From assembly GCA_032622095.1 (NCBI GenBank), contig CP136069.1, positions 3,954,976 through 4,018,975 of the forward strand: a stretch of 64,000 nt of DNA. The letters run 5' to 3'. Below, one piece after another: positions 47,470-57,859 of the stretch. The first letter of the stretch is position 1. Each line of letters starts with the position of its first letter. Origin of the DNA: Siphonodentalium dalli (Eukaryota; Mollusca; Scaphopoda; Gadilida; Siphonodentaliidae). The translations under genes were made by a program, and so were the position numbers. The notes under the pieces are model-generated. The model was not told the DNA's origin. It ran no database searches and saw only the letters and a program-made list of their open reading frames with translations.

Positions 47470-48851
47470 CAGGGTTTCCGCCAGGCCGGCTGCGGGTCCG
47501 TCACACGGACCCATTCCCCTCGCAGATGATCTGTTTGATTCATGCATGTACCAAATGTCAGTAGCAATATGTCGTAAATTTTTTTTGGCTGCAACGGGAG
47601 TTCGGGGGTTAAACAGAATAATGGTGAAAAAGCGGGTCAAATAGCGACATTAGATACAGCGTAATACATGTCGCGGTAACATCAAAGAATGCCGGACTGT
47701 TGAATACTGATGTTTTTGTGCACGGGATTCAATGGATGAAATTACTCAGACTCGAAGACCCCGTCCTGTCCTATCGTACAATTACATAATTGGATCAAAG
47801 AACACCCAATTGCTGAGTCGGGACATTTTTATGCACGGGATTTTCGTGGATGAAACTACTCAATGTTGATCATTTATCTTATTGCTGTATTATCATTTGT
47901 TTTGAGTTCGATGTCAGTGAAGTTCCTGAAAAAAACATGTGATTCTCTACGTGTGTTGATTATTATGCGTCTATTGCCATGCATACTCAACAAAATCCCA
48001 AAGTGATTTATTTCACAATAATACGGAACCTGTCCTGTCTTTATAGCGCGAATTCATAGTGACAACACCATTCATTTGAGCCATATTACACGCATGGAGG
48101 ATAAACATAAACACATACCCTTCCCCCCAATATGGAGATAAAGTCAAAGTACAGTCAATAATAGTTTTGTTGTCCCGCCTGGGTCCCCAAGCACAATCAA
48201 CGACGCACATGTTCACATTTCCAGCCGAAACTCAATTATATTTTATAAAACGTTGGCTAAAACTCTGTTCTATAGCTGCGGTCGATCGTCAGTTGTTGGC
48301 CTAAACAGACTATTGAACAAGCTACGCGTTCCGAGTGAAAGACTTCGCTACCATTCGTATTTCGCCACTATAAAAATATACTCCAGACAAACCCTGCAGT
48401 ATGACATCACAGCGCACAAGGAGTTTTACGATTGACAGAATACATGTACATAATCCTGTCAGTTTAATTTCCACGGACGCTACTTGAAATTCTAAAAAAT
48501 AATTTATTCAATTCTCCTTGCGTGGTATTATTGGTCAATGCGTAGATGCTTTTTAGTGTTTATATTCATTATATCTTATTGTAAGTTATAAATGTGTAAA
48601 CACTGTAACTCGTAGCTCGTTATTTATAGAGTATTCAATCAGACGGCAGTCTTATACGTACGTAATTACATGATTAATTATTTGTATACCATCAACAGAA
48701 TTAATGCACCCACAGAAATGATTGACTTGCATAATATATGTAGCTTTGGATTGCTTTGTGGGACACTCAGGTGCAAGGAAATGGCTACTTTTAAGTGCGT
48801 TATGTGTTTCTCCAATACGGACTCATTTATTTCCCCCTGGCGGAAACCCTG
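47470..48851. mobile_element. hAT-like non-autonomous element, 1.38 kb
   Basis: TIRs CAGGGTTTCCGCCAGG / CCTGGCGGAAACCCTG. Flanked by the direct repeat TGTAAGA on both sides (47463-47469 and 48852-48858), a target duplication of 7 bases visible. CAGGG ends are common in hAT elements. No transposase recognised. In intron 5 of the HURP-like gene. Confidence 0.82.
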
Positions 48852-49046
48852 TGTAAGATATCCATATACCAAATATGAATGGAATCGTTGCCGTTTGTTC
48901 AAGTTATCGTGCTAACCGCCTTGAAATATCTAAAAATCAACAAAGGGCCATCATAAACTCTGGCAAAAATGTTGAGTTGGGTTGCAGCAACTATGCGAAA
49001 CATGGGCTTGGATTGAAAATTAATGAATTGTAACTGGATATCGTAC

Positions 49047-50119
49047 TAGAGGTGCCACGAGTATTGATTTTGATAATCGATAATCGGTCGTCAATAATCG
49101 ACTATAATCGATTAATCGTACCTAATATTAATAACATCAGCGGAAGTTATATAATTCTGTAATATGGCCTATTGACTAGGTGCTGGTTAACTGCACTGTC
49201 GCTGGTTGTTTTAGGCATCTGCTGATGTAATTTTTATGTTAATAAAGTGCGTCAAAATTACTATTAATACTAATGAGCACAATGTATTGAATAACAGCAC
49301 AGTTCTCAGCGATGATATGGTTTTTATATTTGTGAGTTCATTAGACCGAACGTAGCGATTAATTTCAGTGTTATGAATAGCCAAATATTCAAACAATATA
49401 AAAGTAGGAATCTACGATAGACTGCCGGCGATTCCTAAAAAAGGAATCGAATCGGAAACTAAAAGTGTCATAAAACTACCAAAGTGTGGTTAACAATCAC
49501 AAAGGTGTTCCCCCACACGCACATTGCAGGACTCGATCAGAACAAGGTAAGTATTTGATAATAGTCAGTTTCATTCAGCATTCACCACACGATATGCGAT
49601 AGCCTTTACTAGTAACTTCTATGTATACTTATGCAAACAAAGTATACTCGCAATTACATCGCTGATTAAAATGCCATATATTTTGGTTCCATGCATTTAG
49701 AGAGAATGTCAATCAACTTCCCAATGGTCCAATCAGATTCAAGGGCGAGTGCATTCAGTTCATTGAACACGGTGACAGTTGGCACATTGCAAAGACAAAG
49801 TGCCACCTTTCAAGTATAAATATACAACGATGTCGCCATGACCCTACGAGAAACCATGTCGCATCATCAAATGAACTGCTGACTGTTTGCTACATATATT
49901 AGTCAGTACTCATGTTATTGGAATCTCTTTGATACACGTTCGAAGGATGTTAACCCCTCGGTTGTAGATTAAACTGTAGAACAAACACGGTATTCAGTAA
50001 TACATGGCATTTTCTGACGTCCGAAATAAATTGCGTAGATTAATCGACGATGGTAATGGTAATCGATTATCAGCTTTATCAACGGTTCATCGATTATACG
50101 ATTAATAGTGGCACCCCTA
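49047..50119. mobile_element. hAT non-autonomous element with perfect 8-bp TSD
   Basis: TIRs TAGAGGTGCCAC / GTGGCACCCCTA, flanked by TATCGTAC at 49039-49046 and again at 50120-50127. Subterminal regions are full of ATCGATTA words in both orientations (TAATCGATAATCGG, AATCGATTATCAG). 1073 bases, no transposase. The 8-bp duplication and TAGRGGTG ends are diagnostic of hAT. Confidence 0.9.
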
Positions 50120-50204
50120 TATCGTACACAACACTGTTGAGGAGTCTGACAAATTCACAAAAATAAGCTGATTAAGTGCCACGGACCTGGTCAGTTTTTA
50201 AAAT

Positions 50205-50345
50205 CGATCAAGCAAGTCATTTGCAGAATGAGGTCCCCAGAGGGTGAATTTAGTGATGCTAGCCCACTATGCAGATAGCGTCACTAAATTCACCCTCTGG
50301 GGACCTCATTCTGCAAATGACAGACACACTAAACTCAGGCTTGCT
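50205..50345. mobile_element. Fold-back element family F, copy 2
   Basis: CATTTGCAGAATGAGGTCCC..AGAGGGTGAATTTAGTGA is repeated inverted as TCACTAAATTCACCCTCTGG..GGACCTCATTCTGCAAATG around a short GCTAGCCCACTATGC centre. A near-perfect ~110-base hairpin, 47 bases from the donor of exon 5. Confidence 0.85.
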
Positions 50346-50391
50346 TGTAACCCCCAACCAGGAAACTAAGTTGTTTTTTTTTGGGGCTTAC

Positions 50392-50776
50392 CTGAGTGAT
50401 CTCCGTCTCGGTTTGTTTTCTTCCAAACTTAAAACCATCGTCTTCATCTCGCTGACTGACTCATCAAGTGCTAATTTCTTCGACACCAAAGATTGTCTCT
50501 GTGACCTACGTCTCGGCTCTACTTTGGGAGTTGAGTCCTTGAGCAACGGGCTCGGAACGACAGGAACATAACTCCGCCTTGGTTTGAGAATATATGCAGG
50601 ATCGGAAGAATTTGCTCCCGTAATGTCCATTGTTGGCACAAGGTTCTCTTTATCAACAGGAGCGGTTTCATTGTCTGATTCTGGTTCCATTTCTTTTGAA
50701 TCTAAATTCAGAGGTAGTTGACTAGGAGATGAATTGGAGGCAGGCGACGTCCTCAGTCTCCTCGTAGGTGTTCCAG
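50392..50776 (-). CDS. HURP-like exon 5: disordered basic Ser/Pro-rich region
   Basis: Acceptor TTTTTTACATTGCAG|CTGGAAC; donor CACTCAG|GTAAGC. 385 bases, phase 1 in, phase 2 out. Rich in Ser, Pro, Arg and Lys with repeated basic-Ser sites: GTPTRRLRTSPAS, VDKENLVP, KPRRSYVPVVPSPLL, EPRRRSQRQSL and KPRRRSL. R-R-x-S matches the Aurora kinase consensus and S/T-P matches CDK sites. This fits a mitotic HURP-type protein (inference). KEN (in DKENLV) matches an APC/C-Cdh1 degron. Confidence 0.82.
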
Positions 50777-51440
50777 CTGCAATGTAAAAAATTTAACCCT
50801 TTCTATACTATGCATATAGTCAGCAATCTGTAACGAGTTGAAACGTTATGTGACATGCGCTCTACTTTTGGCATTAAATGAATCTTGTTTTTGTGGGGTA
50901 CGTTCTAAAACTATTTTCAAAATTCCAATAAACCACTCCGGGGTGCAGCTTCCACCTCAAAATTCATGTCATCAGAACGAGGAGCAATTTGTCTGCGAGA
51001 AATTGGGACCTTGGTCATCATTACATTTAGCCTCGAATCTTCTTTAATATGCCTAGCAGACAACCTCCCCTTTCTTTTGACATCCATACATTTGTGCACC
51101 ACCTTCATTATGTGGGGAAATTATATGACGGATATGTTGTAAGCCATTATTTCTTTCAATATACTTATGTTGACAAACGGAAAGGCCATAAGGTCCGTCA
51201 GCCAGTGCTCCATTCTGACTTGTTATTGTCATTCCGGAAGGCTAGGTGTGATTTTCGTTGACAGATGTGTTACCTTGTCAGGCACCCACTTACCTGTATT
51301 GGTTAACCTTGAAAACAATGTAACAAATTTAACCCTTTCTGTACTAAATGGATTCTCCCATTCCGTTATAAAATTATACATTGAAATTGTCTAATAAAAT
51401 AATATGCAAGGCATATAGATCGACCCCGGCATGATCTTAA
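50777..51440. other. Intron sequence with TTAACCCTTTCTRTACTAAATG ends
   Basis: TTTAACCCTTTCTATACTA (50796) and TTTAACCCTTTCTGTACTAAATGG (51329) resemble ends of another TTAA-type MITE family. Related words occur at 56056 and, inverted, at 57325-57355. Boundaries not resolved. Confidence 0.5.
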
Positions 51441-51832
51441 CCCTTTACCCAACAAAACGGCCAAAACCGGCCAAATAAAGCTTCAACAGCCTAAAATATC
51501 TTCGGTCTGTCTCAATAGAACCATACACATATGGATATCATTGGAACCGGCTCCTTGACCACATTGTGATAGTTACAGTTATGCCCTGTGCCAATGCATT
51601 CTCTTATATATGCGAGTCGACCATAGGTCGCCTCGCATATATAAGAGAATGCATTGGCCTAAAAAAAATCTTTTTTTAATACTTTTTACCATTTTTTCTT
51701 ACATTCTTTAACAATTTTATAATTTTTAATGTGTTAAGCCAATGCATTCTCTTATATATGCGAGGCGACCTATGGTCGACTCGCATATATAAGAGAATGC
51801 ATTGGCACAGGGCCATTCTGTTGGGTAAAGGG
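51441..51832 (+). mobile_element. TTAA MITE family A, copy 2
   Basis: 392 bases, TTAA on both sides (51437-51440, 51833-51836), CCCTTTACCCAACA ends. Hairpins at 51590-51658 and 51738-51806. Confidence 0.92.
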
Positions 51833-51924
51833 TTAAGGGTAAGAACATTGCAAGGATCATGTAAATATTCATGAAACTCTATATGCCTATTTAGGTCTTA
51901 TCTTGGAGATCGTTTTGGATGCAA

Positions 51925-52345
51925 GTAGACTTCAATAATTATGCCTAAAAATTTACCCATTCCCTACCCAGTAGACTTCAATAATTATGCCTAAAAATTT
52001 ACCCATTCCCTACCCAGTAGACTTCAATAATTATGCCTAAAAATTTACCCATTCCCTACCCAGTAGACTTCAATAATTATGCCTAAAAATTTACCCATTC
52101 CCTACCCAGTAGACTTCAATAATTATGCCTACAAATTTACACATTCCCTACCCAGTAGACTTCAATAATTATGCCTATAAATATAGCCCATTCCCTACCC
52201 AGTAGACTTCAATAATTATGCCTAAAAATATAGCCCATTCCCTACCCAGTAGACTTCAATAATTATGCCTAAAAATTTACACATTCCCTACCCAGTAGGC
52301 TTCAATAATTATGCCTATAAAAATAGCCCATTCCCTACCAAGTAT
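51925..52345. repeat. 46-bp minisatellite, about nine copies
   Basis: The unit is CAGTAGACTTCAATAATTAT, GCCTAAAAATTTACCCATTC, CCTACC, with TATAAATATAGCCC variants in later copies. Intron 4 of the HURP-like gene. Confidence 0.93.
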
Positions 52346-52441
52346 CTGTAAAGATATCCCATCATATCAGACAGATGTATTATCTGATTACCCAATTCAT
52401 GGGTTTTTTTTCAAGTTGCTCATAGAAACTGATAACTTTAA

Positions 52442-52681
52442 CCCTTACATGACATGGAGTTTCCTGAAATTTTTGTGAAAACCCTGTGCCAATGAATTGT
52501 CTTATATATGCGAGTCACCCATAGGGAGCCTCGCATATATAAGAGAATATATTGGCCTAACAATATTTACCTTGACCTTGTAAGCCAGTGCATTCTATTA
52601 TAGGAAGACTCGCATATATAAGATAATGCACTGGCAAAGAATCTTTAATGCTGCACCAGCGCAACTCCCATCATGAAAGGG
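52442..52681. mobile_element. TTAA MITE family C, complete copy
   Basis: TTAA at 52438-52441 and 52682-52685. Ends CCCTTACATGACATGGAGTT / AACTCCCATCATGAAAGGG. It contains two diverged hairpin modules (centres CCCATAGGGAGCC and TAGGAAGACTCG) around GGTAAATATTG-type sequence in reverse. 240 bases. Confidence 0.88.
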
Positions 52682-52685
52682 TTAA

Positions 52686-53605
52686 CAAGAAAAATCACAT
52701 TAATTTTGTAAAATAAATGTCCATCTATGGTTGAACAATAAAACAAAATTTCAGGCTATAACATTTTTTGAGTAGGAAGTGGGCAATCAAACCCGATTTA
52801 AATTTTGGGCAAATCAAAGTTTACTATTTATATCTCTTAGATTTGGGCCAAAGAAAAAAACCTCTGCGTTTCCGGTTTCCCGACCTACCTGCCGACATTG
52901 GGCCAACCTGGATTTGTTTCCCAAAAGTTTCTTTTTTGTTTGTTCATGTAATTGACATGTAAAACACATCTTATATTGCTAAATATATACTATATACTAT
53001 GTTTACATTAAGCAGCAATAATTTTAGATGGAATTTTCAAAAACAATTTACTTCTATTAAAATACATGTCTACAGTGGTTGCAGATGAATCGCAATCTCA
53101 GGAATAAATCTGTTCTGAGAGTCGCACGGCCAGGTGAAAATGCGATGTCAACATGATGGCATGGTGCATATTCTGGGTATATTGTCAGATATAAAACTAG
53201 TTTTCTGTCAGAAACTTCAGCAACTGGATACAATGGTATTGAGAATACCAACTTTTATATTGTTTTTAGAATATGGTGCATTAGCCATTATTATATAGAT
53301 GGATTTGGAAAAAAATAAAAAATTGGCAAAAAAAAAAACATTTCCAACCTGTCTACCTGGATTTTTTTTCCCTACTTGCCAACCTGGATATTTTTGCTCA
53401 AGAAATCGGAAACAAACAAGTTTTTTTTGCTGGCCTTATTCATATCTTGTGTGAATGGAATAACAGGGTTAGAAAATAATCTTAAAAACAAGGGCAAGTC
53501 CATCTGTGAATTGGGAATTTTGGGAACAGAAATTTGGAAAACCTGACTATTCGAGAAAACCTGACTATTCGAGAAAACCTGACTATTCTCTCTTGTGAAA
53601 CATTT
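52686..53605. other. Intron sequence with CCAACCTGGATTT words
   Basis: CCGACCTACCTGCCGACATTGGGCCAACCTGGATTTG (in two halves, near 52880-52916) resembles AACCTGTCTACCTGGATTTT / CTTGCCAACCTGGATATTTT at 53347-53395, a decayed repeat pair. A triplicated AAAACCTGACTATTCGAG lies at 53537-53590. No exon seen. Confidence 0.5.
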
Positions 53606-53637
53606 TAACCCTTTCCGTTGCTTAAAAAATACATAAA

Positions 53638-53805
53638 CAAGCCTTGAAATAGGGTGTCTGTCATTTGCAGAATGAGGTCCCAAAAGGGTGAATTTAGTGA
53701 TGCTACCCCGAATAGCGGGCTAGCATCACCAAATTCACCCTCTGGGAACCTCATTTTGCTGGGGACCTCATTCTGCAAATGACAGACACCCTATTTCAAG
53801 GCTTG
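53638..53805. mobile_element. Fold-back element family F, complete palindrome
   Basis: CAAGCCTTGAAATAGGGTGT..GTCATTTGCAGAATGAGGTCC at the left, exact inverse at the right end. The right arm has an extra partial copy (AACCTCATTTTGCTG). It is nested in a sequence starting TTAACCCTTTCCGTTGC (53606) and ending GAAAGG (about 53843). Confidence 0.87.
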
Positions 53806-53911
53806 TACATAAATAGTGTAAAGAAAACAGTCAATGAAAGGATTTTGTGTGAATATATTGTAGAGGATTTGATATGAATGTAGCAGTTAATTTACCTTCA
53901 CATAAGAAATG

Positions 53912-54050
53912 AACGGCGGTTTCAATGTGGTCACAGGATTTTGACCGCGAGAAAAATTCAGCAAACTGCATGAACCCCGAAGGGGTTCATGCGGAGTTTG
54001 CTGATTTTTTATCGCGGTCAAAACCCATGACCACGTTGAATCCGCCGTTT
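53912..54050. mobile_element. Near-perfect 139-bp hairpin element
   Basis: AACGGCGGTTTCAATGTGGTC..TTTTGACCGCGA..TCAGCAAACTGCATGAACCCC, a GAA loop, then the inverse to GGATTCAACGTGG-type and CCGCCGTTT. The palindrome is almost uninterrupted. No ORF of note. Confidence 0.85.
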
Positions 54051-54540
54051 ATTATTTATATTTATATACTTACACTCTTTAAAACACTTCTCCAAATATG
54101 TCAGTGATTTCGTCAAAAAAACTTTTTCGTGCTATTTCGCTGTATTTTCATATTTCGCTTTTTCGTTGTATTTCATATTTCGATAATTCGCTATATTTGA
54201 CATATTATGGGATATGGGATTATATGATAACCAACATTCTGATAGTCAATCGAATATCTCGTGCCACCCGTGCTCGCGATTAGATGCAACTAGCCATCCA
54301 ATCGTGAACCTCGATTACATATTGTTTGCTATCAAATCCTTGGCGTACTCGCTGACTAGATACTCAAGCAGTCGGTAATGTCCGACAATCCCCGGTGATT
54401 TCCGGGACCAATGTGTTCATAAACCTATGAACGACATTGAAAGTGACGTCACGTTACGTTTATGAACGCATTGAATAAGGGGGCGTGTCTACCGTAACGC
54501 TATGGGGAAATCGGAAGAGATATCAGGTGTATGTAAATAT
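54051..54540. other. Intron sequence, nothing recognised
   Basis: TTTCGCTNTATTTCATATTTCG words repeat three times around 54130-54200. Otherwise nothing. Confidence 0.45.
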
Positions 54541-54984
54541 AGTGATATGACGGAACCTTCACGGGACCGACGACCATGAACAATCCGGCATCAAACACTT
54601 TATTCTTACCTTCACAGTGATATGACGGAACCTTCACGGGACCGACGACCATGAACAATCCGGCATCAAACACTTTATTCTTACCTTCACAGTGATATGA
54701 CGGAACCTTCACGGGACCGACGACCATGAACAATCCGGCATCAAACACTTTATTCTTACCTTCACAGTGATATGACGGAACCTTCACGGGACCGACGACC
54801 ATGAACAATCCGGCATCAAACACTTTATTCTTACCTTCACAGTGATATGACGGAACCTTCACGGGACTGACGACCATGAACAATCCGGCATCAAACACTT
54901 TATTCTTACCTTCACAGTGATATGACGGAACCTTCACGGGACTGACGACCATGAACAATCCGGCATCAAACACTTTATTCTCTG
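54541..54984 (-). repeat. 75-bp tandem array spanning the exon 4 splice donor
   Basis: Six copies (54541, 54616, 54691, 54766, 54841, 54916) of a 75-base unit equal to the last 70 bases of exon 4 plus the first five intron bases (GTAAG). Five copies end in a full TGTGAAG|GTAAGA donor (at 54908-9, 54833-4, 54758-9, 54683-4, 54608-9); the last copy diverges after TATCACT. The two copies nearest the exon body code VSPV, the other four VGPV. The unit is 25 codons and stays open throughout. Confidence 0.95.
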
Positions 54985-55093
54985 GCTTTTCTTTTATATC
55001 GGATCCTTCATCCACCTGTTTCTTCATCTGTTTTCTAAAATCGGCAAACTTAGACTTCCCCATAGGTTTCTTCGCCATCTGTTCAGCTTTTTT
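54910..55093 (-). CDS. HURP-like exon 4: FDAG..SPVK motif
   Basis: Acceptor TTTTTTTCCTTAG|AAAAAAGC; first donor TGTGAAG|GTAAGA at 54908-54909. It encodes a basic, probably helical segment (KSKFADFRKQMKKQVDE) and then NKVFDAGLFMVVSPVKVPSY. Human HURP, as I remember it, has a closely similar VFDAGFFRVESPVK after its GKAP domain, which is the main reason to prefer DLGAP5 over DLGAP1-4. The 3' part with the donor is tandemly repeated (54541-54909) in multiples of 25 codons without a stop, so longer in-frame isoforms are possible. Confidence 0.88.
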
Positions 55094-56177
55094 CTAAGGA
55101 AAAAAAATTTACAACTTTATATCCACAATGCATAACAAGGATTTAAAACAAAAAGTGTGCTGCATTTTGTGAAATCATAACATTAAAACAATACGTTAGA
55201 TAAAATTGGAACTTTCAAATTTAGCGATACGGCCGAAAAAACTAAATAATGTGGTTTATAGATGTATTTGCCCGAAAAATAATAGATTCGTAGGCTTTTA
55301 ATTGTTTAATATAATATATATTTATTTTTTGTGTGTGTGTAGTTTTAGAGACTATAGATATTCACAGAATGTATTTCTAGAAAAGTCCCTCTGCATATTG
55401 CAGTGGAATGAGTACAATGTGATTAATTTACTACCGAAAATACCAAACAGCAAAAATATTTCAATATTGAATAAATATGTAATAATTCTTGTATTAATGC
55501 AAACTAAACACTAAAATCAAACTTTAAGACAATATTTTAGCTACTAGTTGATTCCAACTCAACTTCAGGCCGATTAGCAGGACGAAATAAGCTAAAATAC
55601 AATGACTACAAATTTTTACAAATTTCAATGCCAATATTTAATAGGGTCCTTGTGAAATATCATACAGCGTGGGTCGATTGCATGGGTATAAAAGTCGCAA
55701 TTAGTGTGCAGTACAGAAAGAGCGCATAATTTCAGAACAACAATTCCGTTCAGGATTCATTTCTCAATTTTGCATACGCTATTTCAGTATACCGCGTTGT
55801 TTTGAAATTTCGATGATATGATTAGAGATTTTCCAACAATTAGATCGCAGATTAGATTCGAACAAAAATCTGTGATTTGCAGGACCCTAGCCATTGACAT
55901 GAAATACCAACAGTCATAAGTTTGGTCTACAAGGGAGGAGGGGGTGCAGTTACAAGGAGGGGGTGCAGTTACAAGGGGAGGGGGTGCAGTTGGAAGTTGG
56001 ACACCCCATAACCATGTTCAGGTTATTGAAACTGAAACCAAGTATCATATTAATAACCCTTTCTATACTAAATACTCATTAAAGAGTAGTTACCTTATTA
56101 ACCCTCTCTATATACTAAATACTCATTGAAGAGTAGTTCCCTTAGGAAATGTTCAGATAATAAGTTCAACAAATCAC
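55094..56177. other. Intron 3 sequence
   Basis: No exon seen. Three copies of GGAGGGGGTGCAGTTACAAG lie at 55935-55995. AACCCTTTCTATACTAAATACTCATT and AACCCTCTCTATATACTAAATACTC form a direct pair at 56057-56130. Confidence 0.5.
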
Positions 56178-57161
56178 TAGAGATGGGCGGTATTGAATTT
56201 CAATCTCGGTATCGGTAAATTTTCATTGATTTACCTCGGTAACAGTACAGTAATCGGTATTGCTATTAAACTATAAGACAAGAACAGAGGTTCCCGGTAA
56301 ATTGCGGTAATTCAAGTTTTTAACTGAACAATGAAAACATTTTTGGGAAACAAGTTTTTTAAAATGGTTAATTTCCCAAGGCATGTGGGGAAGACGAGGA
56401 ATTCCCCGTCCGAAGAAATATAGTAAATTTCATTCGTCGTTAAATTTGGAGTACTCTGCTCCACAAATCATATTCGGAAACATCACAATAGTTATTTTTA
56501 GATCATTTCTCTAATACGACTTCTGATTGGTTTTTAGTTCCGACAATCTTAAAGCGACATTCGGTCATGACATTCATTATTAATTTTGACAGCTTCAGGT
56601 CAATTGAAGCCCATTTTTTAGCCACTATTCACACATCTCTTTGAAGATTTACACGCACGCTGTCGCAAAAGAACAAAGAATAAGAGATTGCATCATTGCA
56701 TGACTACAATATCTATATGTGTCAATTTTGTCACCTTTTCGTGAGTGAATAGAATTGTGAGTAGTAATCAGTGATCACAATTCACAAATCCCATTCAATA
56801 GTCGCAACGCCGAAATAAATCCGCTGTGCAAACACAACATTGAGAATTTGAGCAAAACACATTGTAAAGATCGAATTCTTAGAATTTAATCAATTGATGG
56901 ATCTGTTCTATTTTTAGAAAGTGAAAGTAAGATTTTGATTCACTGTATAAATGAACTGTCCACATTCATTTGAAAATTGTCTTGATCACAATTAAGGAGT
57001 GTTTACTGTCAGAGAAACTTTACTCAAGACACACAGGTTGGCAACATATGAATAATTTAAGTACCGAAAATTCGGTATTTTTAGTTTTGATTCGGTACAG
57101 TAAATCGGTATTACGTTGATACCGACACCGCACGGTAAATACCGAGTACCGCTCATCTCTA
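56178..57161. mobile_element. hAT-like non-autonomous element, ~0.98 kb
   Basis: Ends TAGAGATGGGCGGTA / TACCGCTCATCTCTA in outline. Flanks CAAATCAC (56170-56177) and AAAATCAC (57162-57169), an 8-bp duplication with one mismatch. Subterminal TCGGTA / TACCG words fill both ends. No transposase. Confidence 0.85.
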
Positions 57162-57394
57162 AAAATCACCATAGGTACTTTTTGTTAAACTTATTAGCTT
57201 AACGTTTCCCGATTATAAATGAATCACATTCTGTTCTTGTTATATCTGTTTATCTGTCTGCTTGTATTACATTAACGCCCCTCCAAATGAATAATAGACA
57301 GTTCCAATTTATACTTTTATAAATAAATGGGAGAATCCATTTAGTATAGATAGGGGTAATATCACCCGTGAGACGGATAATTTCATGTTCGGTT

Positions 57395-57813
57395 CTTACC
57401 TATTAAACACAGCCTTCTTCACGTTTGTTTCTTCCACCCAATTGTTCTCTTTAACTTACCCTATTAAACACACCTTCTTCACGGTTTTTTCTTCCACCCA
57501 ATTGTTCTCTTTAACCTACCCTATTAAACACAGCCTTCTTCACGGTTTTTTCTTCCACCCAATTGTTCTCTTTAACTTACCCTATTAAACACAGCCTTCT
57601 TCACGGTTTTTTCTTCCACCCAATTGTTCTCTTTAACTTACCCTATTAAACACAGCCTTCTTCATGGTTTTTTCTTCCACCCAATTGTTCTCTTTAACTT
57701 ACTCTATTAAACACAGCCTTCTTCACGGTTTTTTCTTCCACCCAATTGTTCTCTTTAACTTACCCTATTAAACACAGCCTTCTTCACGGTTTTTTCTTCC
57801 ACCCAATTGTTCT
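57395..57813 (-). repeat. 61-bp tandem array spanning the exon 3 splice donor
   Basis: Seven units; the six with a 61-base (once 60-base) spacing equal 54 bases of exon 3 end plus GTAAGTT. Donors (plus-strand CTTACC/CCTACC) lie near 57398, 57459, 57519, 57580, 57641, 57702 and 57763. One has a GTAGGT variant (57519 copy), another reads GAGTAAGT. The array begins inside exon 3 and runs into the intron. Confidence 0.94.
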
Positions 57814-57859
57814 CTTTAAGCTTGATGAGGTTCATGAACTTCTTATGAACATCTTCAAC
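57764..57859 (-). CDS. HURP-like exon 3: end of GKAP domain
   Basis: Acceptor ATTTTAATCCCAG|GTTGAAG; donor AATAGG|GTAAGT (consensus). Exactly 32 codons, phase 0 to 0. It reads VEDVHKKFMNLIKLKENNW and VEEKTVKKAVFNR, continuing IQ|VEDV as in GKAP proteins (..QVEDV..KF..L..L....W). The last 54 bases plus the donor are repeated in tandem downstream (57395-57763). Using any later donor would read GTA AGT TAA, a stop two codons past the normal junction. Confidence 0.93.

Noticed and set aside
48253-48915. 60-80-codon frames as exons of a host gene
   Set aside because: They lie inside the hAT-like element at 47470-48851 or cross its boundary, and carry no transposase or other motif.
54500-55078. 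Single 192-codon protein with six FDAG repeats as the real gene product
   Set aside because: The reading frame is continuous, but each unit contains a consensus splice donor and exon 4 joins upstream and downstream exons in phase. The long frame is more likely exon plus intronic array, kept only as a possible isoform.
57385-57588. 67-codon plus-strand open frame over the 61-bp array
   Set aside because: Antisense to exon 3 copies; repeat artefact.
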